In this document: positions 43,535 through 53,327 of the stretch, one piece after another
Position numbering within the stretch: the first letter of the stretch is position 1
Layout: each line of letters opens with the position of its first letter
Source: Paralithodes platypus
Lineage: Eukaryota > Arthropoda > Malacostraca > Decapoda > Lithodidae
Assembly (NCBI GenBank): GCA_032716605.1
Contig: CM064509.1
Span: 34,316,544 to 34,380,543 of the forward strand
Length of the DNA stretch: 64,000 nucleotides
Reading direction: 5' to 3'
Notes under the pieces: model-generated
Told to the model about the DNA's origin: nothing
Databases searched by the model: none
What the model saw: the letters and a program-made list of their open reading frames with translations, nothing else
Translations under genes and position numbers: made by a program

Positions 43535-43770
43535 GTACTGCATACAGATTGGAATGGATGTATCCGTTTTACTGTGTGTGACTAATCTTCTACTGGTCTT
43601 ATCTCGTTTAGGGTCGATACAGATTCGAATGGGCGTTAATTTGCGTTATTGTTATTGACTGTACTCCAATATTACTGAAGGCTTACTATCAGTCCCCACC
43701 CATCCCCTATACCACCACTACGATGTTCCACTGTCGGGTCAAAGTTATTTATGTTTATGTATGAATATTG
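43535..43770 (+). repeat. Direct repeat flanking a C element, left copy
   Basis: 'gtactgcatacagattggaa' 'tgga...' to 'cactgtcgggtcaaagttat' and 'tgaatattgataagagct'. Repeated at 44092-44276 with an internal deletion of about 70 bases. Confidence 0.85.
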
Positions 43771-44091
43771 ATAAGAGCTTGTATCCATTCGGCCCCATTT
43801 AGCCTACTGTTTTAAGACGTTTATCCCCATCCAGGTGTTGATTTACCGCTCGCCAGCATATTTTTTATAATGTTTTCGTCAGCAGGCTAAATTTGTACAT
43901 TTTTCGATAGAAAAATGTATCCGGCGAAGCCGGATTTCTCCATACAATGCTGGCTCGCTATCGCTCGCCAGGAATAAATCGACACCTGGATGGGGATAAA
44001 TGTCTTAAAATAGTAGGCTGAATGAGGCCGAATGGATACAAGCCAGAGAAAGAGAGAAAAGGAGAGACAAAAAGCAGGTGACCCCCCTTAA
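43771..44091. mobile_element. Family C foldback element, left terminus missing
   Basis: Starts abruptly at 'cttgtatccattcggcccca' and goes to 'gcaggtgaccccccttaa' (TTAA 44088). The first 45 bases or so are absent; the join reads 'gataagag' then 'cttgtatcc'. The left GCGAGC motif is shortened ('ttaccgctcgccagc'); the right one is intact. Confidence 0.82.
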
Positions 44092-44276
44092 GTACTGTAT
44101 ACAGATTGGAATGGACGTACTACGTGTTACCGTTTGTGATGACTGTACTCTAATATTACTGAAGGCTTACTATCAGTCCCCCACCCCATCCCCTATACCA
44201 CCACAACGATGTTCCACTGTCGGGCCAAAGTTATTGATGTTTAATTGTTTATGTATGAATATTGATAAGAGCTAAA
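44092..44276 (+). repeat. Direct repeat flanking a C element, right copy
   Basis: 'gtactgtatacagattggaa' through 'ttactgaaggcttactatca', 'gttccactgtcgggccaaag' and 'tgaatattgataagagct'. A duplicated segment with the C element between the copies. Confidence 0.85.
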
Positions 44277-44358
44277 GTAAAGGGGGCTTGGACGGGCGAG
44301 CGGATATACGGGGTTACTATGATGAACGGTCTCTTCGCTCACGACCCTTTCGCCAACA

Positions 44359-44573
44359 TTAACCCTTTGAGTACCAGCAACGTGTTATATTTTATTCTAG
44401 CTATATTTAGACGATATTCTGTTGCTTAGGAAGGATCTGTGGTAGTTAGAAGGGTTGGTTGAGATAGTTTGAAGCCTTTATATTTGCTAGAGGTCCTTCC
44501 TAAGTTGAATACAAAAATTTAACAGTTGCCAAAATATGATGAAAAGGATGTCCCTGGTACTGTACGGTTTACA
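44359..44573. mobile_element. Family A-type MITE
   Basis: TTAA at 44359, 'ccctttgagtaccagcaacg', 'tagctatatttagacgatat', 'gcttaggaaggatctgtggt', 'ttgctagaggtccttcctaa' and 'gatgtccctggtactgtacg'. The right TTAA is mutated (ggttta). Confidence 0.75.
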
Positions 44574-44599
44574 GCTTCATTTGCCCGCTCCATATATAT

Positions 44600-44816
44600 G
44601 TTTTAATAATTTCGGTATTATGACGCATTTTATCATCGTATTCTGGCTACCATCAGACTATTTTATTTGTCATAGAAAGTAACTCTGGAAAGAGTAAGAT
44701 TTATCAATATCACCACTTTGAATTGCTCAGAGCCTTCATAAACTTAATAAAATCGTCTAATCATAGCCTGACTAAAATGAAGGAATGAGACATCCATCGT
44801 ATGCTGAAAAGGTTAA
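44600..44816. mobile_element. TTAA-type MITE (A/G group)
   Basis: 'tattatgacgcattttatca' 'tcgtattctggctaccatca' 'gactatttt'; second arm 'aataaaatcgtctaatcata' 'gcctgac'; right end 'tatgctgaaaaggttaa' with TTAA at 44813. Confidence 0.65.
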
Positions 44817-44870
44817 CCTATCCTAACCTTAAGTTTAAATAAAGCTAACTTTATATAGCCTAACCTAATC

Positions 44871-45092
44871 TTAACCTTTCCAGTGCGATGACGCCCTTCT
44901 TATTTGTATCCTGGTTACAGGAGATTATATTCAGTTTAAGAAGGACCTACAGTATGGGAATCAAAAGGTTAATAATTGAGTGTTTTACCCAGTTTGAGCC
45001 TTAAATATCTATCCCATATTAAATTAAATAACTTCGTCTTCGCGGGAATACACTGAAAATGACACCATCGCATTGAAAGACTAGAGCCCAAA
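44871..45092. mobile_element. TTAA-type MITE (A/G group)
   Basis: TTAA at 44871, 'cctttccagtgcgatgacgc', 'gagattatattcagtttaag' 'aaggacctacagtatggga'; right end 'gacaccatcgcattgaaaga' without a clean TTAA. Confidence 0.6.
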
Positions 45093-45171
45093 CCAAGTTA
45101 ACCAATTATATCCTATCCTTACCTTATTCCAAACTTAACGAACCTTAATTTAGTCCAACAAAGCCTACCTT

Positions 45172-45237
45172 AAGGAGATATTTTTGTTTTCAATTTACTT
45201 ATATATTTACTTTCCTCCCTAGACCTCCATCAAGCTT

Positions 45238-45281
<44 letters not shown>

Positions 45282-45546
45282 AATAAAAAAATAACACTCC
45301 CAAGACTCATCTTCGAGATAAATTTGTGCATTTTTCGGCCGGAGGCCGGGCCTTTTATATTGTGGGCAATTTCTCGCTGACTAGGAAAAATCGACACCTT
45401 AATGGCACGAAAAGTCTTAGAATTGACAAGGAAATGTGGCGAAAGGTCTTAAAATAGCCAAACGAATGGGGCGAATATCTTACAATCTCAAAACTAATGG
45501 GGCTTAACATGAGGGAGAAGCGAGTCCAGACAATAACACCCCTTAA
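45172..45546 (+). mobile_element. Family D element with (AT)n insertion
   Basis: TTAA then 'ggagatatttttgttttcaa', 'ctttcctccctagacctcca' 'tcaagcttt', an (AT)20 tract (45241-45280), 'gagataaatttgtgcatttt' 'tcggccggaggccggg', 'aatcgacaccttaatggcac', 'ggaaatgtggcgaaaggtct', 'gcttaacatgagggagaagc' and 'aacaccccttaa'. The core is partly deleted (GCTCGC reduced to 'tttctcgctgac'). Confidence 0.72.
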
Positions 45547-45639
45547 TCCTAATCACGGCTAAAACTGGTATACCACGACCGCTTTTCTCCCTATTTGTTA
45601 TCAGCAATAGTGGGGCAACTTAGCATAACAATCATGCAT

Positions 45640-46290
45640 TTTGTGAGGAAAGCACCAAATTTGGCACACTAGTAGACTATCCTATTATGAACAGATTTGG
45701 ATATTGGGCCATCTCAAATTCAGTCCCTAATGGCTGTGGCAGCCCCCTTTCAATTACTTTCCATAAGAGTTCTTAAGCACTTATATTTGCCCTAAACTGT
45801 ATACCATGGTAGAGATGTCAACTAGTCTCAAATGACTCGTTTGGACATGGGTAACATAATATTCAGACAATGTTTTGCTAATGTTGACCGTTTGACTTGT
45901 ACTGGTCCCTGTAGTTCAACAAATTAGTGGCAAATGGCAACATTACTTACCAATTTGTGGCATGATGATAAATTATAGCATACTGTACTAATCAAACGGT
46001 CAACATTAGCTAAACAATGTCTGAATATATGTTGTTACCCATGCCCAGACGAGTCATTTGAAACTAGTTTGACATCTCTGATCATGGTATACAGTTTGGG
46101 GCAAATATAAGTGCTTAAGAACTCTTATGGAAAGTAATTGAAAGGGGGCTGCCAAAGCCAATGTATAGTAAACCTATGATGGCCCAATATCTAATTTTGA
46201 TTATATTGACTATTTGATTGCGTGTGCCAATTTTGATACTTTTATCACGAAATGCACAATTCCCACAAATTCTGCCATTACGCCGCTTCA
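45640..46290. mobile_element. Family O foldback element, about 650 bp
   Basis: Inverted arms: 'aaagcaccaaatttggcaca' / 'gtgtgccaattttgatactt'; 'ggatattgggccatctcaaa' / 'gatggcccaatatctaattt'; 'cagccccctttcaattactt' 'tccataagagttcttaagca' / 'tgcttaagaactcttatgga' 'aagtaattgaaagggggctg'; 'gacaatgttttgctaatgtt' 'gaccgtttga' / 'aacggtcaacattagctaaa' 'caatgtctga'. A 60-base centre lies near 45935. No frame; ends not defined to the base. Confidence 0.85.
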
Positions 46291-46329
46291 CTACAACACT
46301 TTTCTGGCAATGTGTGTTAAACTTTTCAA

Positions 46330-46534
46330 TTAACCCCTTGACTCCTTGAGTAGTTTGACGCGGTATGACAGTTTATTCTGGCTATGATTAGACGATTTAC
46401 CTCTAGCAGTCAAGGAGGTTGTAACTATCACAATCATCCCTATGACTCCCACAATTCCTTCCTAAAATTAATAAAATCGTCAACTGATAGCCAGAATACA
46501 CTGTTATAATGCGTCCAAATCCTCAAGAAATTAA
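46330..46534. mobile_element. TTAA-flanked MITE (A/G group)
   Basis: TTAA at 46330 and 46531. 'ccccttgactccttgagtag' 'tttgacgc', 'gtttattctggctatgatta' 'gacgattta'; second arm 'aataaaatcgtcaactgata' 'gccagaata', 'gcgtccaaatcctcaagaaa'. Confidence 0.75.
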
Positions 46535-46632
46535 AGTATGTCACCCAAATATACTGTATATATTTGCAATATACCTTCGGATACCAGCGCAAAAGATCCT
46601 AGGAATGTTGCCGGATAAATGTTGACCCTAAG

Positions 46633-47400
46633 CTAGTACAAAATACGGACAAAATAAGCTTGTGGGCGATGAGATGTATGGGCGACGGGCATATGAGTGG
46701 AAGGGCGTATGGTTGGACTGGCGTATGGGTGAAGGGGCGTAGCGTATGGGTGGACTAGCGTATGAGTGGATGGGTGCATGGGTAGACGGGCGTATGGGTG
46801 GACGGGCGTATGGTTGGACGGATGTATGGGTGGATGGGCATATGGGTGGACGGACGTATGGTTGGACGGATGTATGGGTAGACGGGCGTATGGGTGGACG
46901 GGCGTATGGGTGGAAGGACGTATGGGAGAACGGACGTAGGGGTGGACGGACGTATGGGTGGAAGGGCGTATGGGAGAAGGGGCGTATGGGTACACGGGCG
47001 TATGGGTACACGGGCGTATGGGTACACGGGCGTACGGGTGGACGGGCGTATGGGTAGACGGGCGCATGGGTAGACAGGCGCATGGGTGGACGGACGCATG
47101 GGTTGACGGGCGCATGGGTGGACGGGCGTATGGGAGAACGGGCGTATGGGTGGACAGACATATGGGTGGACGGGCGTAAGGGTGAAGGGGTGAAGTATGG
47201 GAGAACGGACGTATGGGTGAACGGACGTATGGGTGAACGGGTTTATGTGCGAACCGACCATGGAGCAATACTAGACTGCAATATAGCAATAACAGGCCAG
47301 CGACCACCACGGCCAGCGAGATGAAATATAAACTTTGGTGTGATTGGCTGCCAGAGCTCAGACCGTGGACTATGGTTGGTGTTTTCGGCTGTAAGTTCAT
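46633..47400 (-). other. Open frame across the 16-bp minisatellite; protein status doubtful
   Basis: 255 codons from ATG at 47400. The first 50 residues lie outside the repeat and contain a strongly hydrophobic segment 'LYFISLAVVVAGLLLLYCSL' after a polar start, like a signal anchor. The rest is Pro/His/Arg/Thr repeat from the minisatellite. No family known to me. Sister frames of the same repeat are open too, which argues strongly for chance; listed because of the N-terminal segment only. Confidence 0.12.
46665..47245. repeat. 16-bp minisatellite, about 35 units
   Basis: Unit is 'gtatgggtggacgggc' with variants (tacacgggc, agaacgg, gtgaacgg). The 16-base phase rotates the frame every unit, and no rotation gives a stop, so up to four frames stay open on the two strands (up to 255 codons on minus, reading His-Pro-Tyr-Ala-Arg-Pro-Pro). 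Confidence 0.93.
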
Positions 47401-47452
47401 TCGCTCATAGTAATTATGTACGTTTTCAGAGACTATATAGGCCTAACCTAAT

Positions 47453-47674
47453 TTAAGCCATTCTGTACCGGTGACGTCTATTTTTTATTCGATTTCAGCT
47501 ACATTTAGACGATTTCATGAAGCTTACTCTGGATATATGGTAGCTAAAAGGATGAATGGAGATAGTGTGTAGTATAGCCTTTTAATTGCTAGAAGTCCTT
47601 CCTAAGCTGAATGAAATCGTCATAATATAGCCATAATAAAGTTAAAAGAACGGTACCGGTACAGAAGGGGTTAA
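47453..47674. mobile_element. Family A MITE
   Basis: TTAA at 47453 and 47671. 'gccattctgtaccggtgacg', 'agctacatttagacgatttc', 'attgctagaagtccttccta' 'agctgaatgaaatcgtc', 'gtaccggtacagaaggggtt'. 222 bp. Confidence 0.85.
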
Positions 47675-47944
47675 GCTAATTTGTAGTATCTTAACCGTCT
47701 TTTGCCTTAACCTAACCTAATTTATCCTAACATAGCCTATTATATTCTAACCAAACCTGTGCTATTTTAATCTTACCCAATTAATTTAACCTTACCTAAT
47801 TTAAAGTTAATTTGTCATTGTTGCTTACAACAAATGGTTACCGATATCCCTTATGGAGGCATACTGATTAAAACCAGATACATGGATACAGACAACTGAA
47901 CCCTGTTGAGTGATTTATCATTTAATTCCAAATTTGCGCATGTT
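47675..47944. other. CCTAA-rich unassigned spacer
   Basis: Several CCTAACCTAA-like and ATTTAACC words (47700-47810). No gene recognised. Confidence 0.4.
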
Positions 47945-48718
47945 TTTTTTGTTTTTGTTTTTTCTATGTGATTGAGGGAGGCAAAAGGCATAACTGCCTA
48001 TAGCGAGTGCCTCCCCCATAGTTGAAAGAGTGACAGGGCCAAAATCAAGGGACGTTCGAGCCAAAATGCCTGGACACACGGAGTTTGAAGCAATTTAAGT
48101 CATAGGAAGAGGGAAAGACTGATTCTGGGAGAGAGTTCCAGAGCTCAGATGTTGAGTAGAAGAAAGTTTGAGAGTAACGTTTCACTCTTGGGTTGGAGAG
48201 TTGCACAGAGTAGGGGTGGGATTGAGTTGCAAGACGGGTACCACGTGCCCTACGTAAAGGAGGTGGTATGCACTGGGATAGCTCTGAGGAACACGATTAT
48301 TATAGTAGCGATAGAATAGCGAGAGAGATGCAACATTGCGGCGGAGAGAGAGAGATTGCAGAGAGTTGGTGAGTGGACGGGAGTTAATGATACGAAAGGC
48401 CTTCCTTTCAACTTTGTCTAGGAGAGCGGTGTGAGAGGAACCTCCCCACACATGTGAACAATACTCAATACAAGGGCGCACTATGCCCCTGTACAGAGCA
48501 AGAAGCTGTGCAGGGGAAAAGAACCCCCTAAGGCGGTTGAGCACACCCAGCTTCTGGGAGGCTGCCTTAGCAAGACTGGTAATATGGTCCTTCCAAATGA
48601 GAGCAGAAGAAAAAGAGACACCAAGAATATTGAGAGAAGATGAAGGGTTGATTTTTGTATTGTTGAAGAATAAGGGATAGTCCGCTGGGAGATCCTGACG
48701 GGTAGATAGATGTGCAGT
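47945..48718 (-). pseudogene. Jockey-like LINE, 3' third with poly-A (copy J3)
   Basis: The T-rich run 47945-47961 on plus is the poly-A side. Then the 3' UTR ('ggcaaaaggcataactgcct', 'tgcctggacacacggagttt'), and a coding part on minus that is open for 120 codons: 'LNRLRGFFSPAQLLALYRGI' 'VRPCIEYCSHVWGGSSHTAL' 'LDKVERKAFRIINSRPLTNS' 'LQSLSLRRNVASLSLFYRYY'. Further 5', 48545-48718 continues with 'SLNILGVSFSSALIWKDHIT' in a second frame. Truncated inside the post-RT region; no active-site motifs. It is the best-preserved C-terminal copy of the J lineage in the window. Confidence 0.85.
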
Positions 48719-49178
48719 TGATTATCTTCCTTTACACACTTTTAATAACGTAGCAAAAACCCACCATGTGCAGTTGATCATCTTCCTATACACACTTTTA
48801 ATAACGTAGCAAAAACCCACAATCTCATTAACAGACGATCCGAAAATATCCCTTGATAACTGGAAATAATGGTGTCTAGAAATGTGCTAATTGCCACCCT
48901 GTCGAGTGTCGTCACGTGGCCCGGAAGGCAACCCACACTCACACACTTTTCAGGTTACATCCCTGGTGTCCGGCCGGGCCTATACACACTTTTAATAACT
49001 TAGCAAAAACCCACAATCTCATTATCAGACGATCCGAAAATATCCCTTGATAACTGGAAATAATGGTGTCTAGAAATGTGCCAATTGCCACCCTGTCGAG
49101 TGTCGTCACGTGGCCCGGAAGGCAACTCACACCCCCCTCACTCACACACTTTTCAGGTTACATCCCTGGTGTCCGGGT
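48713..49178 (+). promoter_or_regulatory. Tandemly duplicated CpG-rich promoter-like block
   Basis: A segment of about 195-200 bases occurs twice (about 48772-48970 and about 48981-49178) and a 60-base part of it once more at 48713-48770. Each full copy has an E-box CACGTG (48913; 49107) followed at two bases' distance by an ETS-like CCGGAAG (48921; 49115) in 'gtcacgtggcccggaaggca'. The second copy has CCAAT (49081) where the first has CTAAT. Closely spaced E-box and ETS sites in CpG-rich sequence are typical of metazoan promoters. Downstream, 'aagacatagg' then 'gtgagtgtga' (49288-49307) would be a good splice donor on plus. No coding exon was recognised. Confidence 0.4.
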
Positions 49179-49836
49179 GTGCTTCGTGATTCCTTCGTTA
49201 TTTCGTGTTTGTGTTCGCATTTCATAATAAGTGAGCCGTTGGAAATATTCGCAAGGAGGCGCCGAGAAAGGAGGGGCAGAAGGCGAAGACATAGGGTGAG
49301 TGTGATTCTCCTGTTGAGTAAATGTTTGTGTTTCTATCTTGCAGACTGTCTTCCTAGCTGCTAATTCGCCTCCCTCCCTCACTCCATCTCCACTCCCACA
49401 CCATCCCTCTACCTTACGTAACTCACAGCTTTCCTTCTCCCACATGAACTTTTCTCTCTAGCCTATCTGACCTCTCAAAAGTGCATACTATATAGGCCTA
49501 ATCATCTCATTTATCGGTACGATGTTAATATAGGGACACGCATTTGACAGGTAGACCTAACACCAAGGATTTAATACATAATTGTTTTCGGTTTCCACGC
49601 ATCCGACACCAAGCTACACCCTTTTCTGGTGTACGAAACTAATACAAGAAAAACAAACATGGGGGCACTTTAATATTAATAATATTAGGCTAGGCTAGAC
49701 GAAATATAAAGATAACTGGAAAAGTTGCGTTTGCGGGAATAACGTCGATCGTTTGTTGACATAGCATAGCCTAGTGCTCGAGGTTATAGGCCTAGTAGGC
49801 TACTTCGCGCATCTAACTAATTTCCCAATATTGGTA
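49179..49836. other. Unassigned sequence downstream of the promoter-like block
   Basis: Contains 'cgcaaggaggcgccgagaaa' (Arg-rich if translated) and the candidate splice donor near 49297. From about 49480 on it is AT-rich with TAGGCCTA words. Confidence 0.4.
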
Positions 49837-49950
49837 GTTTAATTGACCACTTGCGAGTTTCAGGCTATAAGGAAGTTGGTGCCGTAAACATCGGTATTAA
49901 ACATAAATACAATAATAATGATAGTAGTCCAGGGTGTCAATCCACAAAAT
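49837..49950 (+). repeat. Family R repeat, left copy
   Basis: 'aattgaccacttgcgagttt' 'caggctataaggaagttgg' ... 'gtagtccagggtgtcaatcc'. The inverted counterpart is at 52262-52450; a fragment is at 36858. Confidence 0.65.
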
Positions 49951-50293
49951 ATGAATTGTGTTATCATTATGGTTTATTATTTTGTTATCATTATAGCGCG
50001 ACGGAGCGGCGAAGGCGTGAGCTCTAGGGGGGTCCGGAGGGATGCCCCCCCCCCCCCCCCCGTGATTTTTTTTGAGAATTTAGGTGTCTAAAACAGTATT
50101 TCCTGCAATCTAGAAGCAATCAAGATGGAAGATATGGAGACCAAAATTATGTCAATTTAGCCTAGCCTAGCCTACCTTTTTTGTTTCTTAAAAAAAAAAA
50201 AAAGTTCGGAGAGTTTCTGTTATCATTATACAAAAAGTTCGGTAATTCTGCATAACTACTACTGGTATTTTATGTTTAATTTATTTTATTTGT
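49951..50293. other. Unassigned sequence
   Basis: Poly-C at 50047-50060, poly-A at 50189-50203, duplicated 'ttatcattat' words. No gene. Confidence 0.4.
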
Positions 50294-51556
50294 GTATGTT
50301 AATGCTTTGTAAGTGTGTATTTTCTATTTCGAAAGTGAGGAAAGCCCAATTTATTAGCATTTGTATTATTAATTGTAATTCCGATACCTCAACAATCTAG
50401 GGGGGAGTTTGGGAATGCGGGGTTTTGGGTGGGGTAAAAATAGGGGTATTATGGGAATAACTCTAAAAATGTAATAAATACAAATGAAAAAACCCCAAAA
50501 TGTTGAAATCCGAGCCAAGTTTTGGCAAAAGTTGGCTCGGATTTGGCCAATTTTCAGAGTCCAAAAAGGGCAAAATTGGAAAACAAATTTGGCTCGGATT
50601 TCACCCTTTTTCAGCTGAAGAAAACCCCAAAGTGTTGACCAAACTTGGCTGGTGTTTGTCGAATTTTCAGAGTCCAAAATCACAGTAATCTCATTTTGAA
50701 AGTTGGCTGGGGTTTTCTTGTTTTTCACTGGAAAAACTCAGTAAGAATGTGGTTAACATAATAACATTAGCCTAACCTAACCTAGTATTATGGGTGGGGG
50801 CTGCTGCCCCCACAACCCCACTAAATCCATGAAATCCGAGCCAAGTTTTGTCATTAACCTAAGCAAATAACCTAACCTAGTATTATGGGGTTAACATTAG
50901 CCTAGCCTAACCTAGTATTATCTGTTTTGCCCTTTTTGGACTCTGAAAATTGGCCAAAACTTGGCTCAGATTTCAACATTTTGGGTTTTTTTTTTCAATT
51001 GTATTTATTAGGCTACATTTTTAGTTATTCCCACAATACCCCTATTTTTATCCCACCCGAAACCCCGCATTCCCAAACTCTCCCCTAGATTGTTGAGGTA
51101 TCGGAATTACAATTATTAATACAAATGCTGGTCAATATTTACGAGTCACACCACAGCTGGGAACTAATTTTTAACGGTAGTTTTGGGTTACTATCATTCT
51201 ATGCTTCATTGCTAGGCCTATGCCTATATACTTTTTATCCACCGTTTTTTTTTTTTTTTTTAGCATTAACCTAACCAAACCTAATAGCCCCCAAATACAT
51301 TTAGGTTAGGTTAGGCTAATGCTAAAAAAATAAATAAAAAAAAAAAAGGCCTAGGCCTAAACAAATATTTTCCGGTGGATAAAAAGTATAGGCCTATAGC
51401 AATGAAACATAGAATGATAGGAACCCAAAACTACCCTTAGAAATGAGATTCCAGCTGTGGTGTGACTCGTAAATATTGACCCAAATGCTAATAAATAGGG
51501 CTTTCCTCACTTTCTAAATAGAAAATACACACTTACAAAGCATTAACATACGTGAG
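50294..51556. mobile_element. Family P foldback element carrying a nested N element
   Basis: Outer arms: 'gtatgttaatgctttgtaag' 'tgtgtattttctatttcg' (50294) pair with 'aaatacacacttacaaagca' 'ttaacatac' (51527-51556). Inner arms: 'acctcaacaatctagggggg' 'agtttgggaatgcggggttt' (50388 on) pair with 'aaccccgcattcccaaactc' 'tcccctagattgttgaggt' (51060-51104). The words 'ttggctcggattt' recur in the centre. The right outer arm is split by the N element 51130-51481. Without it the element would be about 900 bp. Non-coding. Confidence 0.88.
51122..51489. mobile_element. Family N palindromic MITE, copy 1, with 8-bp TSD
   Basis: Element 51130-51481, flanked by CAAATGCT on both sides (51122-51129; 51482-51489). 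Ends 'ggtcaatatttacgagtcac' and 'gtgactcgtaaatattgacc'; arms go on with 'gtagttttgggttactatca' / 'tgataggaacccaaaactac' and 'tactttttatccaccg' / 'cggtggataaaaagta'. The centre has CCTAACC ... GGTTAGG. The empty site is visible in the opposite arm of the P host element ('tattagcatttgtattatt', 50352-50370), where the octamer occurs once. Confidence 0.95.
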
Positions 51557-51734
51557 TGTGTGGGGGGGGGGCCTGAGGATATAGGCCTAGGCCTATAATG
51601 GGCGAAATTGGCCTTTTTGACATGGAAAAGACCCTGTAATTCAAGCCCTAGGGGTCTATTTACGGTTATATATTGAAGAAAGATAGCCATACTCGAGAAA
51701 TACCGTCAAAAATACCCCTAAATGTGAGGAAAAA

Positions 51735-51812
51735 CTAACCTGGCATGATGCCTTCCAGGAGGTTGTGTTTGAAACTGACGTCACACTTCACAGGCGAAGT
51801 GCATTGTGGGTA
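51735..51812 (-). promoter_or_regulatory. Candidate minus-strand promoter: Staf-like site, CRE and splice donor
   Basis: Reading on minus: 'tacccacaatgcacttcg' (51812-51795) fits the Staf/ZNF143 consensus at all but one position. A perfect CRE TGACGTCA is at 51783-51776. Then 'ggcatcatgccag' is followed by 'gttagt' near 51740, a possible ATG-bearing first exon with a splice donor. No downstream exon recognised. Confidence 0.35.
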
Positions 51813-52261
51813 CAAGTTAAAATGTATTGTTACAAATCGATATCCCAAAAACTATTTGTAGAGAAATGAGAAAGTAATAAATTCAGACAGTAGGCTATGT
51901 AAAACACTGGAAGAGACAATTGTAAAAGATAATAATAATTTGTTGGGAAAATAAATCACTAGGTGAAGCTCCACTCTGACTGGCTAATGAACATCCGGGA
52001 ACTTCTGTAAACAAATTGTTATGGACTCGGTGAACTGGCTGGACAAAACTAGGGCCTAATCTGAAAATTTTATAGGGGGGTGACAATCAAATTGACAAAA
52101 TAAGAAAAGTAGCACTTATCCGCGCATCTGTAGGGTCCCTTGAGTAAGGTAAGATCAACAACAAATAAATACCTGAGACAGGAATCCCGTAATCCAGGAG
52201 TAGTAGTGGTGCAGTTAACCCAAAAGTTCATTTGCGTTAGCACTAAAAAAAAACAGCGTCG
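51813..52261. other. Unassigned sequence
   Basis: No gene or repeat recognised. Confidence 0.4.
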
Positions 52262-52450
52262 TTTGACACCCTGAATAAATCAGATGTCTAATGGATAAAA
52301 AGTACCGGTATGTTGAATTTAGTTGTACTGTATATATTTATCAATGGACTACAACCGCATTAGAGCTGGTAATTCTGCGAAATACCAATGTAAAAAAATC
52401 CAACTTCCTTATAGCCTGAAACTCGCAAGTAGGCCTAGTCAATTAAAATT
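52262..52450 (-). repeat. Family R repeat, inverted copy
   Basis: 'gacaccctgaataaatcaga' ... 'ccaacttccttatagcctga' 'aactcgcaagtaggcctagt' 'caatt'. Inverted relative to 49837-49950, 2.3 kb away, so the pair could be the ends of one larger element enclosing P; equally it could be two independent copies. Confidence 0.6.
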
Positions 52451-52517
52451 TAGGTAAACCTGACTTTGGACCGACAGCGATTTCAGTAAGTTTTATTTTG
52501 TTTTTTGTAATTTTTCC

Positions 52518-52655
52518 TTCAGATATAGTGTTGTTTTATACTGAAGAGGAGCGGAAATGAGTATTTACCCATTATCCAACAATCTAAAAACACGCCCCCC
52601 ACAAGTGGGGAGGGCTATGAAGTTCAGGGAAAATGAGGGGTTAAAAGCATAAAAA
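52518..52655. mobile_element. MITE family M, half copy
   Basis: 'ccttcagatatagtgttgtt' 'ttatactgaagaggagcgga' 'aatgagtatttacccattat' 'ccaacaatct' matches the left half of 1853-2165. Confidence 0.6.
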
Positions 52656-52829
52656 TACAATAATATAGCGTTTTGTATTAAAACTTGGCTCGGGTTTTCC
52701 CAAATTGCAAACCCATACAACCCAATTTTGTGAATACCCGAGCCAACTTTTGACGAAAGCTGGCTCGGATTTCACGGGGTGGAGTGGGTAGCCTAATATT
52801 TCATGTTATAAAAATAGTCAACTTTGGGA

Positions 52830-53125
52830 AGACATTAGCCTAACCTAACAACCTTACCTAACCTATCCTAGTATTATGGGTGGGGGCTGCTGCCCCCACA
52901 CCCCCGCTGGTTGTCTAGGCTATTAGCCTAACCTAATAACCTTACCTAACCTAACCTAGTATATGGGTGGGGGCTGCTGCCCCCACACCCCCGCTGGTTG
53001 GGTTATTTTTTCTATTTTTTTTTTTTTTTTTATGTGCTATTAGCCTAACTTAACCTAACCTAACCTAACCTAGTATATGGGTGGGGGCTGCCGCCCCCAC
53101 ACCCCCACTGGTTGGGTACTGGGTA
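52830..53125. repeat. CCTAA-type tandem units with a GC hairpin
   Basis: Three units of about 75-110 bases: 'cctaacctaacctagtatat' 'gggtgggggctgctgccccc' 'acacccccgctggttg' (near 52850, 52950 and 53050). A related unit is at 50775-50820. Each contains the hairpin GGGGGCTGCTGCCCCC or GGGGGCTGCCGCCCCC. The CCTAA pentamers equal the arthropod telomere motif. Confidence 0.8.
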
Positions 53126-53327
53126 CTTATTGTTTTACAGTAGCCTAGGCCTATACATATATTTTAGCTTTTTTGTTTTTTTCTCCCTTATAATACATTT
53201 CAGCTCTTAATGCCATATATAGCAATGATGTATATGCTCTACCGGACCTATTAGGCCTAAACAGATCGATGGGCTAACTGTTGGTCCAAAACATCAGTAT
53301 AACCAAAATTTAGGGTTCAATATTATT

